A program made the translations under genes and the position numbers. A stretch of DNA of 64,000 nt. Source: Actinoallomurus iriomotensis. GTDB taxonomy: Bacteria; Actinomycetota; Actinomycetes; Streptosporangiales; Streptosporangiaceae. Positions 34,788 to 43,303 of this stretch are shown here, piece after piece. The notes under the pieces are model-generated. The model had not been told where the DNA came from. It was given only the letters and a program-made list of their open reading frames with translations, and ran no database searches. Position 1 is the first letter of the stretch. Each line of letters starts with the position of its first letter. The DNA is taken from NCBI RefSeq assembly GCF_030269445.1, contig NZ_BSTJ01000004.1, positions 310,001 through 374,000 of the forward strand, in the 5' to 3' direction.

Positions 34788-35780
34788 TCACGGCTCAGGG
34801 CGGATGAGCTCCTCGGGCGGCCGCCGGACGCTCCTCCCCTCCCTCTCGGCGACGCCCAGTCTCATGATCGTCTGCGGATGCGCGCCGTCGCAGAAGCGGG
34901 CGCGGATCAACTCGCGCAGCTCCGGGATCTCCAGCGCCTGGGTGTGGAACGCGGCGGAGACGCCGTCCTGCGCGGCGCGCAGCAGCACGTGTTGCAGCGC
35001 CTGCCCGGCCTCGAGCCACGCGCCACGCTCGTCCGTCCTCGTCGTCAGCAGGGCCACCACCCCCGCCGCGCCGTGCCGTTCGTCGGCGGGGAGACCCCAG
35101 CCGTGGCCCCGTGCGAAGTCGCGCTGCGCGAACGGCGGATCCGTGCGCCCGGGGTCGTGCGGGTAGGCGTCCTCGTGCACGCCGTCCCGCCGGCGGCTGC
35201 CGGGACGCGGCGCCCAGCGGGCCATCTCGGCGCAGTAGTCCGGGTTCTGGCGCAGCAGTTGCTCGGCGACCTCGGTGAGGGCGCCGAGCGCGATCCTCGC
35301 CCGCGGGTCCGCGACGACGCGGAGCGCGGCGTTCTCGTCGAGGGCACAGGTACGGAGCGCCTGCAGCAGCCCGGCCGGCAGTCCCTCGGGCCGGAAGCCG
35401 CCACGGTGGGTGCGGCGGCGCCGGATCTGGTCGTACATCCGGTTCTCCTCCTCGCCGGCCGGCCGGGCCGGTCCCAGCGTCACGTCGGCGATCAGCCCGG
35501 GCCGGTCCGGGTCGGACGCCATCCGTACCTGCGGGCTGTGGCCGAGACGGCGGGCCGCGAGGCGGAGCGTGCACAGCGCCGCGCCGCAGCTCATCAGCAT
35601 CTCCCGGCCGTCCGGGTCCGCCACGTTCAGCCGGCGTTCGGGGTCGGCGTGCAGGGTCACGGTCGAGCCTCGCGTGCCGAACCACCAGGGCTGGGTGTTG
35701 TGCACCGACGGCGCCCACGCGGCGGCGTCGACGAGGAAGTGCGCGGTGTCCTGTTCGGACACGGCATGGGTGACGTTCAT
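34788..35780 (-). CDS. Acg-type nitroreductase-fold protein
   Basis: A 330-residue protein starting MNVTHAVSEQDTAHFLVDAAAWAPSVHNTQPW, the hallmark start of the Acg/Rv3131 family (double nitroreductase fold, FMN-binding-like). Conserved parts include LMSCGAALCTLRLAARRLGH, RRRRTHRGGFRPEG and the C-terminal MRLGVAE. Acg, Rv3127 and Rv3131 are DosR regulon members in M. tuberculosis; their reaction is not settled and one model is flavin storage. The ATG (behind GCAGGAGGAATC) overlaps the stop of the universal stress protein gene as ATGA. Confidence 0.88.
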   Translation of the reverse strand: MNVTHAVSEQDTAHFLVDAAAWAPSVHNTQPWWFGTRGSTVTLHADPERRLNVADPDGREMLMSCGAALCTLRLAARRLGHSPQVRMASDPDRPGLIADVTLGPARPAGEEENRMYDQIRRRRTHRGGFRPEGLPAGLLQALRTCALDENAALRVVADPRARIALGALTEVAEQLLRQNPDYCAEMARWAPRPGSRRRDGVHEDAYPHDPGRTDPPFAQRDFARGHGWGLPADERHGAAGVVALLTTRTDERGAWLEAGQALQHVLLRAAQDGVSAAFHTQALEIPELRELIRARFCDGAHPQTIMRLGVAEREGRSVRRPPEELIRPEP

Positions 35781-36667
35781 GATTCCTCCTGCCGGGACAC
35801 GGGCCGCACCACGGCCACGGGGCAGTGCGCGGAGTGCAGCACCGCGTGGCCCACGGAGCCGAGCAGCAGCCCGGGGAACCCTCCGCGCCCGCGCGAGCCG
35901 ACCACGAGAAGGTCCGAACGCGCCGAGGCACCCGCCAGGATCCGGGCCGGGCGGCCGTGCAGCGCCTCGCCGCACACCTCCACGTCCGGGAACTCGGCCC
36001 GCCAGGCCGCCAGGGACTCGTCGAGCGCCCGGCCCTGCTCGTCACCGACCACGGCCGGGTCGTAGACCAGCGGCTCCATGTCGCCCGGTCCCGCCGAGCC
36101 GGGATGCGACCAGACATGGATCGCGTGGAGGCGCGCCTTCCGCATGGCCGCCTCCTCGAACGCGAAGCGGATGGCCGGGCCTTCCGTCTCACCCCGGTCC
36201 ATCCCCACGGTCACCTCGTGCCATGGGACGTGCTCCGCCTCGCGTACGACCACGGCGGGCACGGGCGCGTGCGTGGCGACCTGCAGAGCCGTGGAGCCGA
36301 TCGCCAGCCGGGCGGCCAGGCCGGTCCCGTGGGCGCCGACCACGACGAGCGACGCGGTACGCGCCCGTTCCAGCAGGACCCGGGCGGGCGAGCCGGCCTT
36401 GAGCTCGCCCTCGACGGGCAGGCCGGGGCAATGCTCGCGGGCGGCGGAGACGGCCGCCTCGAGCACGTCCCGGCCGCGCGCGATCACGTCCTCGGGTACG
36501 ACCCCGGTCTCCGGATCGATCGGCGTGCCGTACAGCCAGGGCACGGTGTGGATGACGTGCAGGGTGTGGTCGCGGAGCGCCGCCTCGTCGGCCGCCCACG
36601 CGACCGCGGACATGCCGCGGTCCGATCCGTCGGTGCCCACGACGACGACCGCCGGGATGTGCCGCAT
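35777..36667 (-). CDS. Tandem-domain universal stress protein
   Basis: A 296-residue protein with two USP domains. Each ends in the ATP-binding signature G-2x-G-9x-G(S/T): GAHGTGLAARLAIGST in the first and GSRGRGGFPGLLLGSVGH in the second. The start MRHIPAVVVVGTDGSDRG at ATG 36667 is chosen because GGAGGAGG lies just upstream. Tandem USPs such as Rv2623 and Rv2005c are DosR-induced and slow growth through ATP binding. Translationally coupled to the nitroreductase, with a DosR-type box at 36739-36753 upstream. Confidence 0.92.
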   Translation of the reverse strand: MRHIPAVVVVGTDGSDRGMSAVAWAADEAALRDHTLHVIHTVPWLYGTPIDPETGVVPEDVIARGRDVLEAAVSAAREHCPGLPVEGELKAGSPARVLLERARTASLVVVGAHGTGLAARLAIGSTALQVATHAPVPAVVVREAEHVPWHEVTVGMDRGETEGPAIRFAFEEAAMRKARLHAIHVWSHPGSAGPGDMEPLVYDPAVVGDEQGRALDESLAAWRAEFPDVEVCGEALHGRPARILAGASARSDLLVVGSRGRGGFPGLLLGSVGHAVLHSAHCPVAVVRPVSRQEES

Positions 36668-36738
36668 CACCGCCTCCTCCATTCACAAGACTCGCTTGCG
36701 TCGCGGCACGTCGTGAGTGTCGAACGGCCTGGGGTCAG

Positions 36739-36753
36739 GGGACCTTCGCCCCG
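36739..36753. promoter_or_regulatory. DosR-type box 3 (USP / hydrogenase intergenic)
   Basis: GGGACCTTCGCCCCG fits the looser DosR motif GGGACTTTNGNCCCT at most defined positions. It lies between the divergent USP-nitroreductase operon and the hydrogenase operon, about 70 and 45 bp from the two starts. Confidence 0.6.
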
Positions 36754-36799
36754 TACGGGACGCCGGCCGCAGCGGTCACTCTGAGCAAGGGGGATGACC

Positions 36800-37912
36800 A
36801 TGCCGTGGATCCTGGACGGCCTCGCCGATCTGCACGGCGCGCTGCGCGCCGACGGCTACACCGTGATCGGCCCGACGTATCGCGACGGGGCGATCGTCCT
36901 CGCCGAGCTCGCGTCGGCCGACGATCTCCCCTACGGCTGGGGCGTCACTCTCGAACCGGGCGGATACCGCACCCGCCGCCGCGAGGACGACGCGGCGTTC
37001 GCCCACTCCGCGGGGCCCCAGTCCTGGAAGCCGTTCCTGCACCCGCCGCGCGTGAAGCTGTGGGAGGGCCGGCGCACCGAGGACGGCGGCTTCTCGATCG
37101 AGACGGAGGAAGAGACCCCACCGCGCTACGCCTTTCTCGGGGTCCGCCCCTGCGACCTGCGGGCGATCGGCGTGCTGGACCACGTGATGATCGGCGGCGC
37201 GCACCCCGACGAGGCGTACGGCGCGCGCCGTACCGGCGCGTTCATCATCGCGGTCAACTGCACCGAGCCCGGCGAGACCTGCTTCTGCGCGTCCATGGGC
37301 ACCGGCCCGCGCGCGGACACGGGTTACGACCTGGTGCTCACCGAGCTGATCGGCGAAGGACGGTTCCTCGCCGAGGTCGGCACCGGCGCGGGCGCCGCGC
37401 TGCTCGACCGGATCCCCCGCGAGGAGGCGGACGAGGCCGTGACGGAGGGGGCGCTGGCCGAGGTCGCGGCCGCCGCCGACCGGATGGGCCGGGAGATGCC
37501 CGAACCCGAGGGACTGCGGGACCTGCTGGCCGGCAGCCTGGACGCGGCCCGCTGGGACGACGTCGCCTCCCGCTGCCTGACCTGCGGCAACTGCACGATG
37601 GTCTGCCCGACGTGCTTCTGCACGACCGTCGAGGACGTCACCGACCTGACCGGCGAGCACGCCGAACGCCGGCAGCGCTGGGACTCCTGCTTCGATCTGG
37701 ACTTCTCCCACCTGCCCGGCGGAAGCGTGCGCACCTCCGGCAAGAGCCGCTACCGCCAGTGGCTGACGCACAAGCTGGGCACCTGGCACGACCAGTTCGG
37801 CTCCTCCGGCTGTGTCGGATGTGGCCGCTGCATCGTGTGGTGTCCCGTCGGCATCGACCTGACCGAGGAGGTCGCCGCCCTGCGCGAAGAGCAGGAGGAA
37901 CGGCGTGACTGA
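36800..37912 (+). CDS. Hydrogenase iron-sulfur subunit (HyhB/sulfhydrogenase beta type)
   Basis: A 370-residue electron-transfer subunit of a group 3b-like [NiFe] hydrogenase. The front part resembles sulfhydrogenase beta chains ([20 protein letters not shown]). Two ferredoxin-type [4Fe-4S] motifs lie near the C-terminus: [16 protein letters not shown] and [21 protein letters not shown] 36800 is preferred over ATG 36794 because AAGGGGG then has a six-base spacer. It passes electrons between the catalytic dimer and the flavoprotein subunit. First gene of a six-gene operon with a DosR-type box in front. Confidence 0.9.
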   Translation: MPWILDGLADLHGALRADGYTVIGPTYRDGAIVLAELASADDLPYGWGVTLEPGGYRTRRREDDAAFAHSAGPQSWKPFLHPPRVKLWEGRRTEDGGFSIETEEETPPRYAFLGVRPCDLRAIGVLDHVMIGGAHPDEAYGARRTGAFIIAVNCTEPGETCFCASMGTGPRADTGYDLVLTELIGEGRFLAEVGTGAGAALLDRIPREEADEAVTEGALAEVAAAADRMGREMPEPEGLRDLLAGSLDAARWDDVASRCLTCGNCTMVCPTCFCTTVEDVTDLTGEHAERRQRWDSCFDLDFSHLPGGSVRTSGKSRYRQWLTHKLGTWHDQFGSSGCVGCGRCIVWCPVGIDLTEEVAALREEQEERRD

Positions 37913-38384
37913 GCGTCTGTCCGGATCTCTTCTCGCCGCTCACGGGCTCTTCCGGGGCATGCCGGCGCACCACCTGGACCGGCTGGCGTCGGTGGCCAGG
38001 GCCGAGGACCTGCCCGCGGGTCATCGTCTCTTCGACGAGGGCGGCCCGGCCGACCGGTTCTGGTTGATCCGGTCCGGTCGCGTCGTGCTCGACCTCCACG
38101 TGCCCGGGCGCGGCGACCTGATCATCGAGTCGCTCGGACCCGGGACGGTGCTGGGCTGGTCCTGGCTCTTCCCGCCCTACGAGTGGAGGTTCGGGGCCGT
38201 CGCGGCCGAGCCGGTCCGCGCCATCGTGTTCGACGCCACGGCCGTACGGGTCGGGTGCGCCGCCGATCCGGCGCTCGGGTATGAGCTGACCCGCCGGTTC
38301 GCCGCGGTCATGCTCGACCGGCTGCAGAACACCCGCATGCGCCTTCTCGACCTGTACGGCGCGCCGGCGGGAGGCCCCTGGTGA
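37905..38384 (+). CDS. Cyclic-nucleotide-binding domain protein of hydrogenase operon
   Basis: A 159-residue protein starting at GTG 37905 inside the end of the preceding gene. It is a single CRP-type beta-barrel ([20 protein letters not shown], then [18 protein letters not shown] and [13 protein letters not shown]). There is no helix-turn-helix, so it cannot be a normal CRP regulator. The arginine of the cAMP phosphate cassette is not in its usual place, so ligand binding is uncertain. Similar stand-alone domains occur in actinobacterial group 3b hydrogenase operons and could gate activity. Confidence 0.82.
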   Translation: MTERLSGSLLAAHGLFRGMPAHHLDRLASVARAEDLPAGHRLFDEGGPADRFWLIRSGRVVLDLHVPGRGDLIIESLGPGTVLGWSWLFPPYEWRFGAVAAEPVRAIVFDATAVRVGCAADPALGYELTRRFAAVMLDRLQNTRMRLLDLYGAPAGGPW

Positions 38385-39181
38385 CCGCGATGACGCCGAC
38401 GCCGTACCGGGTGGTTACCCGGCACGCGGAGACGCACGACACGGTCACCCTCACCCTGGAGCCGTGCGACGCGGCGATCGCGCCGGTCCGGCCCGGGCAG
38501 TTCACCCTGCTGTACGCCTTCGGCGTCGGGGAGGCGCCCATCTCGGTCAGCGGCACCGGGCCGCTCCTCGACCAGACCGTCCGCGACGTCGGCGCGGTCA
38601 GCCACGCCCTGACCGTCGCCGGGCCGGGACAGATGATCGGCGTCCGCGGCCCCCTCGGCGTCGGCTGGGGCATCGAGGAGACCACCGGCCGCGACGTCGT
38701 CCTCGCCGCGGGCGGCATCGGGCTGGCACCGCTGCGCTCCGCGCTGCTGTACGCCCTGGAGCACCGCGCCTCCTACGGCGACATCACGCTCCTGGTCGGC
38801 GCCCGTACGCCCGGGGACCTGCTGTACGCCGCCGAAATGGCGGACTGGCGCGGGCGAGGGGTACGGGTCGAGGTGACCGTCGACCGGGCACACTCGGGCT
38901 GGGACGGGCAGGTCGGCCTGATCACCACGCTCGTCTCCCACCTCGACGCCGCGCCGGACGCCGTGGCGTTCGTCTGCGGACCGGAGATCATGATGCGCCT
39001 CACCGCGCGGGAACTCCTCGCCCGGGGGATCGATGACGTCCGGATCTCCCTGGAACGGAACATGCGCTGCGGAATCGGCTGGTGCGGTCACTGCCAGCTC
39101 GGCCCGTGGCTGCTCTGCCGCGACGGTCCGGTCGTGCCCTACCGCGACGCCGCGCCGCTGCTCAGCGTGAGGGAACTCTAG
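38381..39181 (+). CDS. Hydrogenase NAD(P)H-reductase flavoprotein subunit (HyhG/gamma type)
   Basis: A 266-residue ferredoxin-reductase-like subunit. The FAD domain begins [20 protein letters not shown], the nucleotide-binding loop is [20 protein letters not shown], and a C-terminal [2Fe-2S] site is formed by cysteines in [19 protein letters not shown]. It couples the hydrogenase to NADP(H) or NAD(H). The start GTG 38381 overlaps the stop of the previous gene (GTGA). Confidence 0.9.
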   Translation: MTAMTPTPYRVVTRHAETHDTVTLTLEPCDAAIAPVRPGQFTLLYAFGVGEAPISVSGTGPLLDQTVRDVGAVSHALTVAGPGQMIGVRGPLGVGWGIEETTGRDVVLAAGGIGLAPLRSALLYALEHRASYGDITLLVGARTPGDLLYAAEMADWRGRGVRVEVTVDRAHSGWDGQVGLITTLVSHLDAAPDAVAFVCGPEIMMRLTARELLARGIDDVRISLERNMRCGIGWCGHCQLGPWLLCRDGPVVPYRDAAPLLSVREL

Positions 39182-39195
39182 GAAGGGAGCCGACG

Positions 39196-39954
39196 GTGCC
39201 TCCCAAGCTGGCCGTGTGGAAGTTCGCCTCGTGCGACGGCTGCCAGCTCAGCCTCCTCGACTGCGAGGACGAGTTGCTGACGCTCGCCGGCGAGGTCGAG
39301 ATCTCCCATTTCCTGGAGGCCTCCTCCATGATCGCGCCCGGACCGTACGACGTCTCGCTGGTCGAGGGATCCATCTCCACACCCGCCGACGCCGAACGCA
39401 TCAGGCACATCCGGCGCGTCTCCCGGCGGCTGGTCACGATCGGGGCCTGCGCCACCGCGGGCGGCATCCAGGCCCTGCGGAACTACGCCGACACCGAGGA
39501 GTACCGCTCGGTCGTCTACGCCAAGCCCGAGTACGTCGCGACGCTCGCCGGCTCCACCCCGATCTCCGCGCACGTTCCGGTCGACTTCGAGCTGCGCGGC
39601 TGCCCGATCGACCGGAGCCAGCTGCTGGAGGTGATCTCGGCCTACCTCGCCGGCCGCAGGCCCGGCATCCCCGACCACCCGGTCTGCTTCGAGTGCAAGA
39701 TGCGCGGCACCGTCTGCGTGATGGTCGCCCACGGCACCCCGTGCCTGGGACCGGTGACCCACACCGGCTGCGGTGCGATCTGCCCGGCGTACGGGCGCGG
39801 CTGCTATGGCTGCTTCGGCCCCGCGACCAGGCCGAACCTGGGTTCGCTGAAGACGTGGCTGGGCAGTATCGGCATGTCACGCCCGGACGTGGACCGGGCG
39901 TTCGCCACCTTCAACGTCGCCGCGTTCGAGGAGCAGCCGGATGACCCACCGTGA
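39196..39954 (+). CDS. [NiFe] hydrogenase small subunit, group 3b-like
   Basis: A 252-residue subunit starting [20 protein letters not shown] at GTG 39196 behind GGAAGGGAG. Proximal-cluster ligands begin with Cys13 and Cys16, continue in GACATAGGI and RGCPIDRSQ, and a cysteine-rich C-terminal region ([11 protein letters not shown], then [20 protein letters not shown]) supplies the other clusters. No Tat signal is present, so the enzyme is cytoplasmic. It overlaps the large-subunit gene by 14 bases. Confidence 0.93.
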   Translation: MPPKLAVWKFASCDGCQLSLLDCEDELLTLAGEVEISHFLEASSMIAPGPYDVSLVEGSISTPADAERIRHIRRVSRRLVTIGACATAGGIQALRNYADTEEYRSVVYAKPEYVATLAGSTPISAHVPVDFELRGCPIDRSQLLEVISAYLAGRRPGIPDHPVCFECKMRGTVCVMVAHGTPCLGPVTHTGCGAICPAYGRGCYGCFGPATRPNLGSLKTWLGSIGMSRPDVDRAFATFNVAAFEEQPDDPP

Positions 39955-41233
39955 GCGCACCTTACGGGTGGGCGCCCTGGCACGCGTCGAGGGCCAGGGC
40001 GCGATGTACGTGCGGGCCCGCGACGGCCGGGTCGAGGAGGTCCGGCTCGACATCTATGAGCCGCCGCGGTTCTTCGAGGCGTTCCTGCGCGGCCGCGCCC
40101 ACACCGAACCGCCCGACATCACCGCCCGGATCTGCGGGATCTGCCCGGTCGCGTACCAGATGAGCGCGTGCCGGGCCATCGAGGCCGCCTGCGGCGTCAC
40201 CGTCAGCGAACCCCTGGAGGCGCTGCGGCGCCTGCTGTACTGCGGCGAGTGGATCGAGAGCCACACCCTGCACATCTACCTGCTGCACGCCCCGGACTTC
40301 CTCGGTTACCCCGGCGCCGTGGAGATGGCGCGGGACCACCGGCACGTCGTCGAACGCGGCCTCGCGCTGAAGAAGGCCGGAAACACGATCATGGAACTGA
40401 TCGGCGGCCGGCCCATCCACCCGATCAACGTCCGGGTCGGCGGCTTCTACCGCGCACCCACCCGAGCGGAGCTCGCCGCGCTGACCGGCCCGCTGCGCCG
40501 CGCCCTCGACGACGCCCTCGCCACGGTCGAGTGGGTGGCCGGCTTCGACCTGCCCGACGACCGGCTCGACCACGAGTTCCTGGCCCTGACCGCCGACGTG
40601 TACCCGATCGAGGGCGGTGTGCCGCGCACCACCGGCGGGCGGACGTTCGAGGTCGCCGACTTCGAAGACCACATCATCGAGGAGCAGGTGCCCCACTCCA
40701 CGGCCCTGCACGCCCGTCTCGCCGGAGGCGGCCGTTACCTGACCGGCCCCCTGGCGCGGTACGCGCTCAACCGGGATCGGCTGTCGCCGCTCGCCCGCGA
40801 CGCCTCCCGCGCGGCGGGCCTCGGACCGGTGTGCCGCAATCCCTTCCAGAGCATCGCCGTACGCGCCGTCGAGGTCGTCTACGCGGTCGAGGAGGCACTG
40901 CGGCTCATCGAGGCGTACCGGCCGCCGCCGGACCCGTACGTCGCCGTACCGCCGCGCGCCGGCATCGGACGCGGGGCGACGGAGGCGCCGCGAGGAGTGC
41001 TGTTCCACCGCTATGAGCTCGACCCCGCCGGCCTGATCGGTTCGGCGCGCATCGTGCCGCCGACCTCGCAGAACCAGGCGGCGATCGAGGACGACATGCG
41101 CGCCGTGGTGCAGGCGCGCCTCGACCTGGACGACGCGGCGCTGACGGCCGTCTGTGAGCGGGCGATCCGCAACTACGACCCGTGCATCTCCTGCGCGACG
41201 CACTTCCTCGACCTGACCGTGGAGCGCTCGTGA
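39941..41233 (+). CDS. [NiFe] hydrogenase large (catalytic) subunit, group 3b-like
   Basis: A 430-residue subunit. The two nickel-binding CxxC motifs are complete: RICGICP with Cys65 and Cys68, and DPCISCATH with Cys415 and Cys418. A nine-residue C-terminal extension after His421 (FLDLTVERS) is the peptide removed by the maturation protease. Group 3b enzymes oxidise or evolve H2 with NADP(H); the M. smegmatis homologue (Hyh) is DosR-induced under hypoxia and used for fermentative H2 release. The Hyp maturation genes are not in the window. Confidence 0.94.
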   Translation: MTHRERTLRVGALARVEGQGAMYVRARDGRVEEVRLDIYEPPRFFEAFLRGRAHTEPPDITARICGICPVAYQMSACRAIEAACGVTVSEPLEALRRLLYCGEWIESHTLHIYLLHAPDFLGYPGAVEMARDHRHVVERGLALKKAGNTIMELIGGRPIHPINVRVGGFYRAPTRAELAALTGPLRRALDDALATVEWVAGFDLPDDRLDHEFLALTADVYPIEGGVPRTTGGRTFEVADFEDHIIEEQVPHSTALHARLAGGGRYLTGPLARYALNRDRLSPLARDASRAAGLGPVCRNPFQSIAVRAVEVVYAVEEALRLIEAYRPPPDPYVAVPPRAGIGRGATEAPRGVLFHRYELDPAGLIGSARIVPPTSQNQAAIEDDMRAVVQARLDLDDAALTAVCERAIRNYDPCISCATHFLDLTVERS

Positions 41234-41670
41234 TCGTCATCGGCGTCGGCAACGAGCTCCGCCGCGACGACGGCGCCGGGCCGGCCGTCGTCGAGGAGCT
41301 GCGGAGCCGGCCGCTGGAGGGGGCGACCCTGGCGGTCTCCGACGGAGAGCCGAGCCGCCTCCTCGACCTGTGGGCGGGCGCGGACCTCGCCGTGGTGGTC
41401 GACGCCGTGCCGTCCACCGGCGAACCCGGCCGCGTCCGCGAACTCGGCACCGTGGGCGACGTCGCGTCGGGCACGAGCAGCCACGCTCTGGGCCTCGGCG
41501 TCGCGACACGGCTGGGCGAGGCCCTCGGCCGGATGCCCGCCGCGCTGCGGATCTACCTCATCGAGGGCGCCGACTTCGGCTTCGGCGACGGCCTGAGCCC
41601 ACGGGTCGTAGGGGCCGTGACCGAGGTCGCCGACCGCATCACGGCGCTCAGCCGCGAAGCCCGCTGCTAG
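41230..41670 (+). CDS. Hydrogenase maturation protease (HycI/HyaD-like)
   Basis: A 146-residue endopeptidase starting [20 protein letters not shown] at GTG 41230, overlapping the large-subunit stop. The nickel-sensing acidic residues sit in RRDDGAG and VVVDAV, and the third ligand is the histidine in [10 protein letters not shown]. It cuts the nine-residue C-terminal tail of the large subunit after nickel insertion. It ends the operon, overlapping by four bases the convergent PPOX gene. Confidence 0.92.
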   Translation: MIVIGVGNELRRDDGAGPAVVEELRSRPLEGATLAVSDGEPSRLLDLWAGADLAVVVDAVPSTGEPGRVRELGTVGDVASGTSSHALGLGVATRLGEALGRMPAALRIYLIEGADFGFGDGLSPRVVGAVTEVADRITALSREARC

Positions 41671-42107
41671 GGCTCGTTCCTGCGTTCGATCGAGACGCCT
41701 CCGCCGTGCAGCGGAAGCCGGAATCCGCTCACGCGTTCGAGGCGGAGGCGGATCAAGTAGGGCTTGGGACGCCGGTCCCAGGACACCGGCCGGTGCCTGG
41801 CGACGGGATCGGGTTCGGCGGTGAGCTCGGCGTGGCCGACCGCGAGCACGCTCCATCCGGCGCGGAGGGCGGGTTCGAGGTCGTCGGCCTCGAACGAGAT
41901 CGTCCGACCACTGCGTACGGCGTCCAGCTTGCCTCCGGCGGCGGTGCGGAAAACGATGTCCTCACCGGTGAGGGCGAAGTTCACCGGAACGACGGTGACC
42001 TCACCGTCGTCCGCTGCCCAGGCGACGCGCCCGACGTCCACCGAACGCAACAGCGAAAGGCAGGCGTCGCGGCCGAGCATCCGATGGTCGTCTCGCTGGC
42101 CGGTCAT
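41667..42107 (-). CDS. Pyridoxamine 5'-phosphate oxidase (PPOX)-fold protein
   Basis: A 146-residue split-barrel flavin-binding-type protein, starting MTGQRDDHRMLGRDACLSLL, with GRVAWAADDGEVTVVPVNFA, LTGEDIVFRTAAGGKLDAVR, and SVLAVGHAELT. The family binds FMN, F420 or haem; related proteins such as Rv3129 lie in the mycobacterial DosR regulon. ATG 42107 follows GGGAGATGGC. Its promoter region (42108-42300) is shared with the divergent rubrerythrin gene and holds a DosR-type box. Confidence 0.85.
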   Translation of the reverse strand: MTGQRDDHRMLGRDACLSLLRSVDVGRVAWAADDGEVTVVPVNFALTGEDIVFRTAAGGKLDAVRSGRTISFEADDLEPALRAGWSVLAVGHAELTAEPDPVARHRPVSWDRRPKPYLIRLRLERVSGFRLPLHGGGVSIERRNEP

Positions 42108-42123
42108 GCCATCTCCCACGTTA

Positions 42124-42140
42124 GATGACCGGGCGTCATC
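42124..42140. promoter_or_regulatory. Palindrome GATGAC-N5-GTCATC upstream of PPOX gene
   Basis: GATGAC (42124-42129) and GTCATC (42135-42140) flank CGGGC, 45 bp from the centre of DosR-type box 4. It may be the weak partner of that box, as pairs at about 50 bp are seen elsewhere in the window. Confidence 0.4.
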
Positions 42141-42169
42141 CTCCTGGCGGACGGAAGTCATGGGAAACC

Positions 42170-42184
42170 GGGACCTTTCGTCCT
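42170..42184. promoter_or_regulatory. DosR-type box 4 (PPOX / rubrerythrin intergenic)
   Basis: GGGACCTTTCGTCCT matches the streptomycete-style DevR consensus GGGACCWWWGGTCCC at 13 of 15 positions. It lies 63 bp upstream of the PPOX start and 117 bp upstream of the rubrerythrin start. Confidence 0.65.
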
Positions 42185-42300
42185 TCGTCGTCGTGAGCTG
42201 CGACTCCTACCCCCCGAGTACCCCGGCGGTCAGGTTGGAGGTGACAGCGGAGGAAGACGCCCGGGATCACGGGCCGAACGCGATATTGCGAGGAGGCACC

Positions 42301-43290
42301 ATGACGAGCCTGCCGACGCGGTTCCTGCTGGGCAGTACGGTCACGGCCGCACTGAGCATTCCGCTTTACGGAGCCTTTGCCGCGGCCGCGGCGGGCAGCG
42401 CGAGCGCCGACGTGGTCGCCCGTACGCCGAGCCCGCAGACACGCGCCGACCTGGCGAAGGCCATGCGGGGCGAGGCCTTCGCGAACGTCTCGTACCGCCT
42501 CTACGCCGACCAGGCCCGCCGGGAGGGACTGCCGTCGGTGGCCCGCCTGTTCGAGCGGACGGCCACGACCGAGCGGGACGAGCACTTCGCCGAAAGCGCG
42601 CGGATGGCCGGCCTGGTCGGCGACGACGCGGCGAATCTGCGGGCCGCCATCGCCGGCGAACACTACGAGCACAACACGATGTACCCGGGGTTCGCCCGGC
42701 AGGCCGCAAAGGACGGCGACGCCAACGCCTCGGACCGCTTCGCGGAGATAGGCCGCGACGAGGGCCGGCACGAGACCGCGTTCCGCACCGCCCTGAAAGT
42801 CGTCCAGACCGGACGGGGAGCCGTTCCGGCGGCGCCGGACGTGACCCCTCACCAGGTGTCGGCGGGCCCGGCCAAGGTCCGCGCGGAGCGGACGAAGACC
42901 AACCTCGACACCGCCATGCACGGCGAGGCGCAGGCGTACGCGAAGTACAACCTGTGGGGCGAACGGGCCACCGACAAGGGCGACCCGGACGTCGGACGCC
43001 TGTTCCACGGCACCGGCGAGGTGGAGCGCCAGGAGCACTTCGCCGAGACGGCGGAGCTGGCCGGACTGGTCGGCAGCACCCGCGACAACCTGAACAAGGC
43101 CATCGCCGGCGAACGGTACGAATCAACGACGATGTACCCCTCCTTCGCCGACCGCGCCACGAGCGCCGGAGACACCGAAGCCGCCCGCATGTTCTCCGAC
43201 ACCGCGAAGGACGAGGGACGGCACGCGCGCGCCTTCGAGCAGGCACGGAACCGGCTCGGTCAGGAGGGCACCGGCGCCTCGTCCTCCTGA
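42301..43290 (+). CDS. Exported protein with two rubrerythrin-like diiron domains
   Basis: A 329-residue protein starting MTSLPTRFLLGSTVTAALSI behind GCGAGGAGGCACC; the N-terminal hydrophobic stretch ending ASA looks like a signal peptide. Two ferritin-like four-helix domains follow (about 45-170 and 190-325). Each has the diiron ligand pattern: GEAFANVSY, ERDEHFAE, GEHYEHNTMYP and RDEGRHE in the first; GEAQAYAKY, ERQEHFAET, GERYESTTMYP and KDEGRHA in the second. No rubredoxin domain is present. Likely a peroxide or oxygen scavenger or iron-binding protein outside the membrane; export is inferred from the N-terminus. Confidence 0.8.
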   Translation: MTSLPTRFLLGSTVTAALSIPLYGAFAAAAAGSASADVVARTPSPQTRADLAKAMRGEAFANVSYRLYADQARREGLPSVARLFERTATTERDEHFAESARMAGLVGDDAANLRAAIAGEHYEHNTMYPGFARQAAKDGDANASDRFAEIGRDEGRHETAFRTALKVVQTGRGAVPAAPDVTPHQVSAGPAKVRAERTKTNLDTAMHGEAQAYAKYNLWGERATDKGDPDVGRLFHGTGEVERQEHFAETAELAGLVGSTRDNLNKAIAGERYESTTMYPSFADRATSAGDTEAARMFSDTAKDEGRHARAFEQARNRLGQEGTGASSS

Positions 43291-43303
43291 GCCGCATCGC
43301 GGA

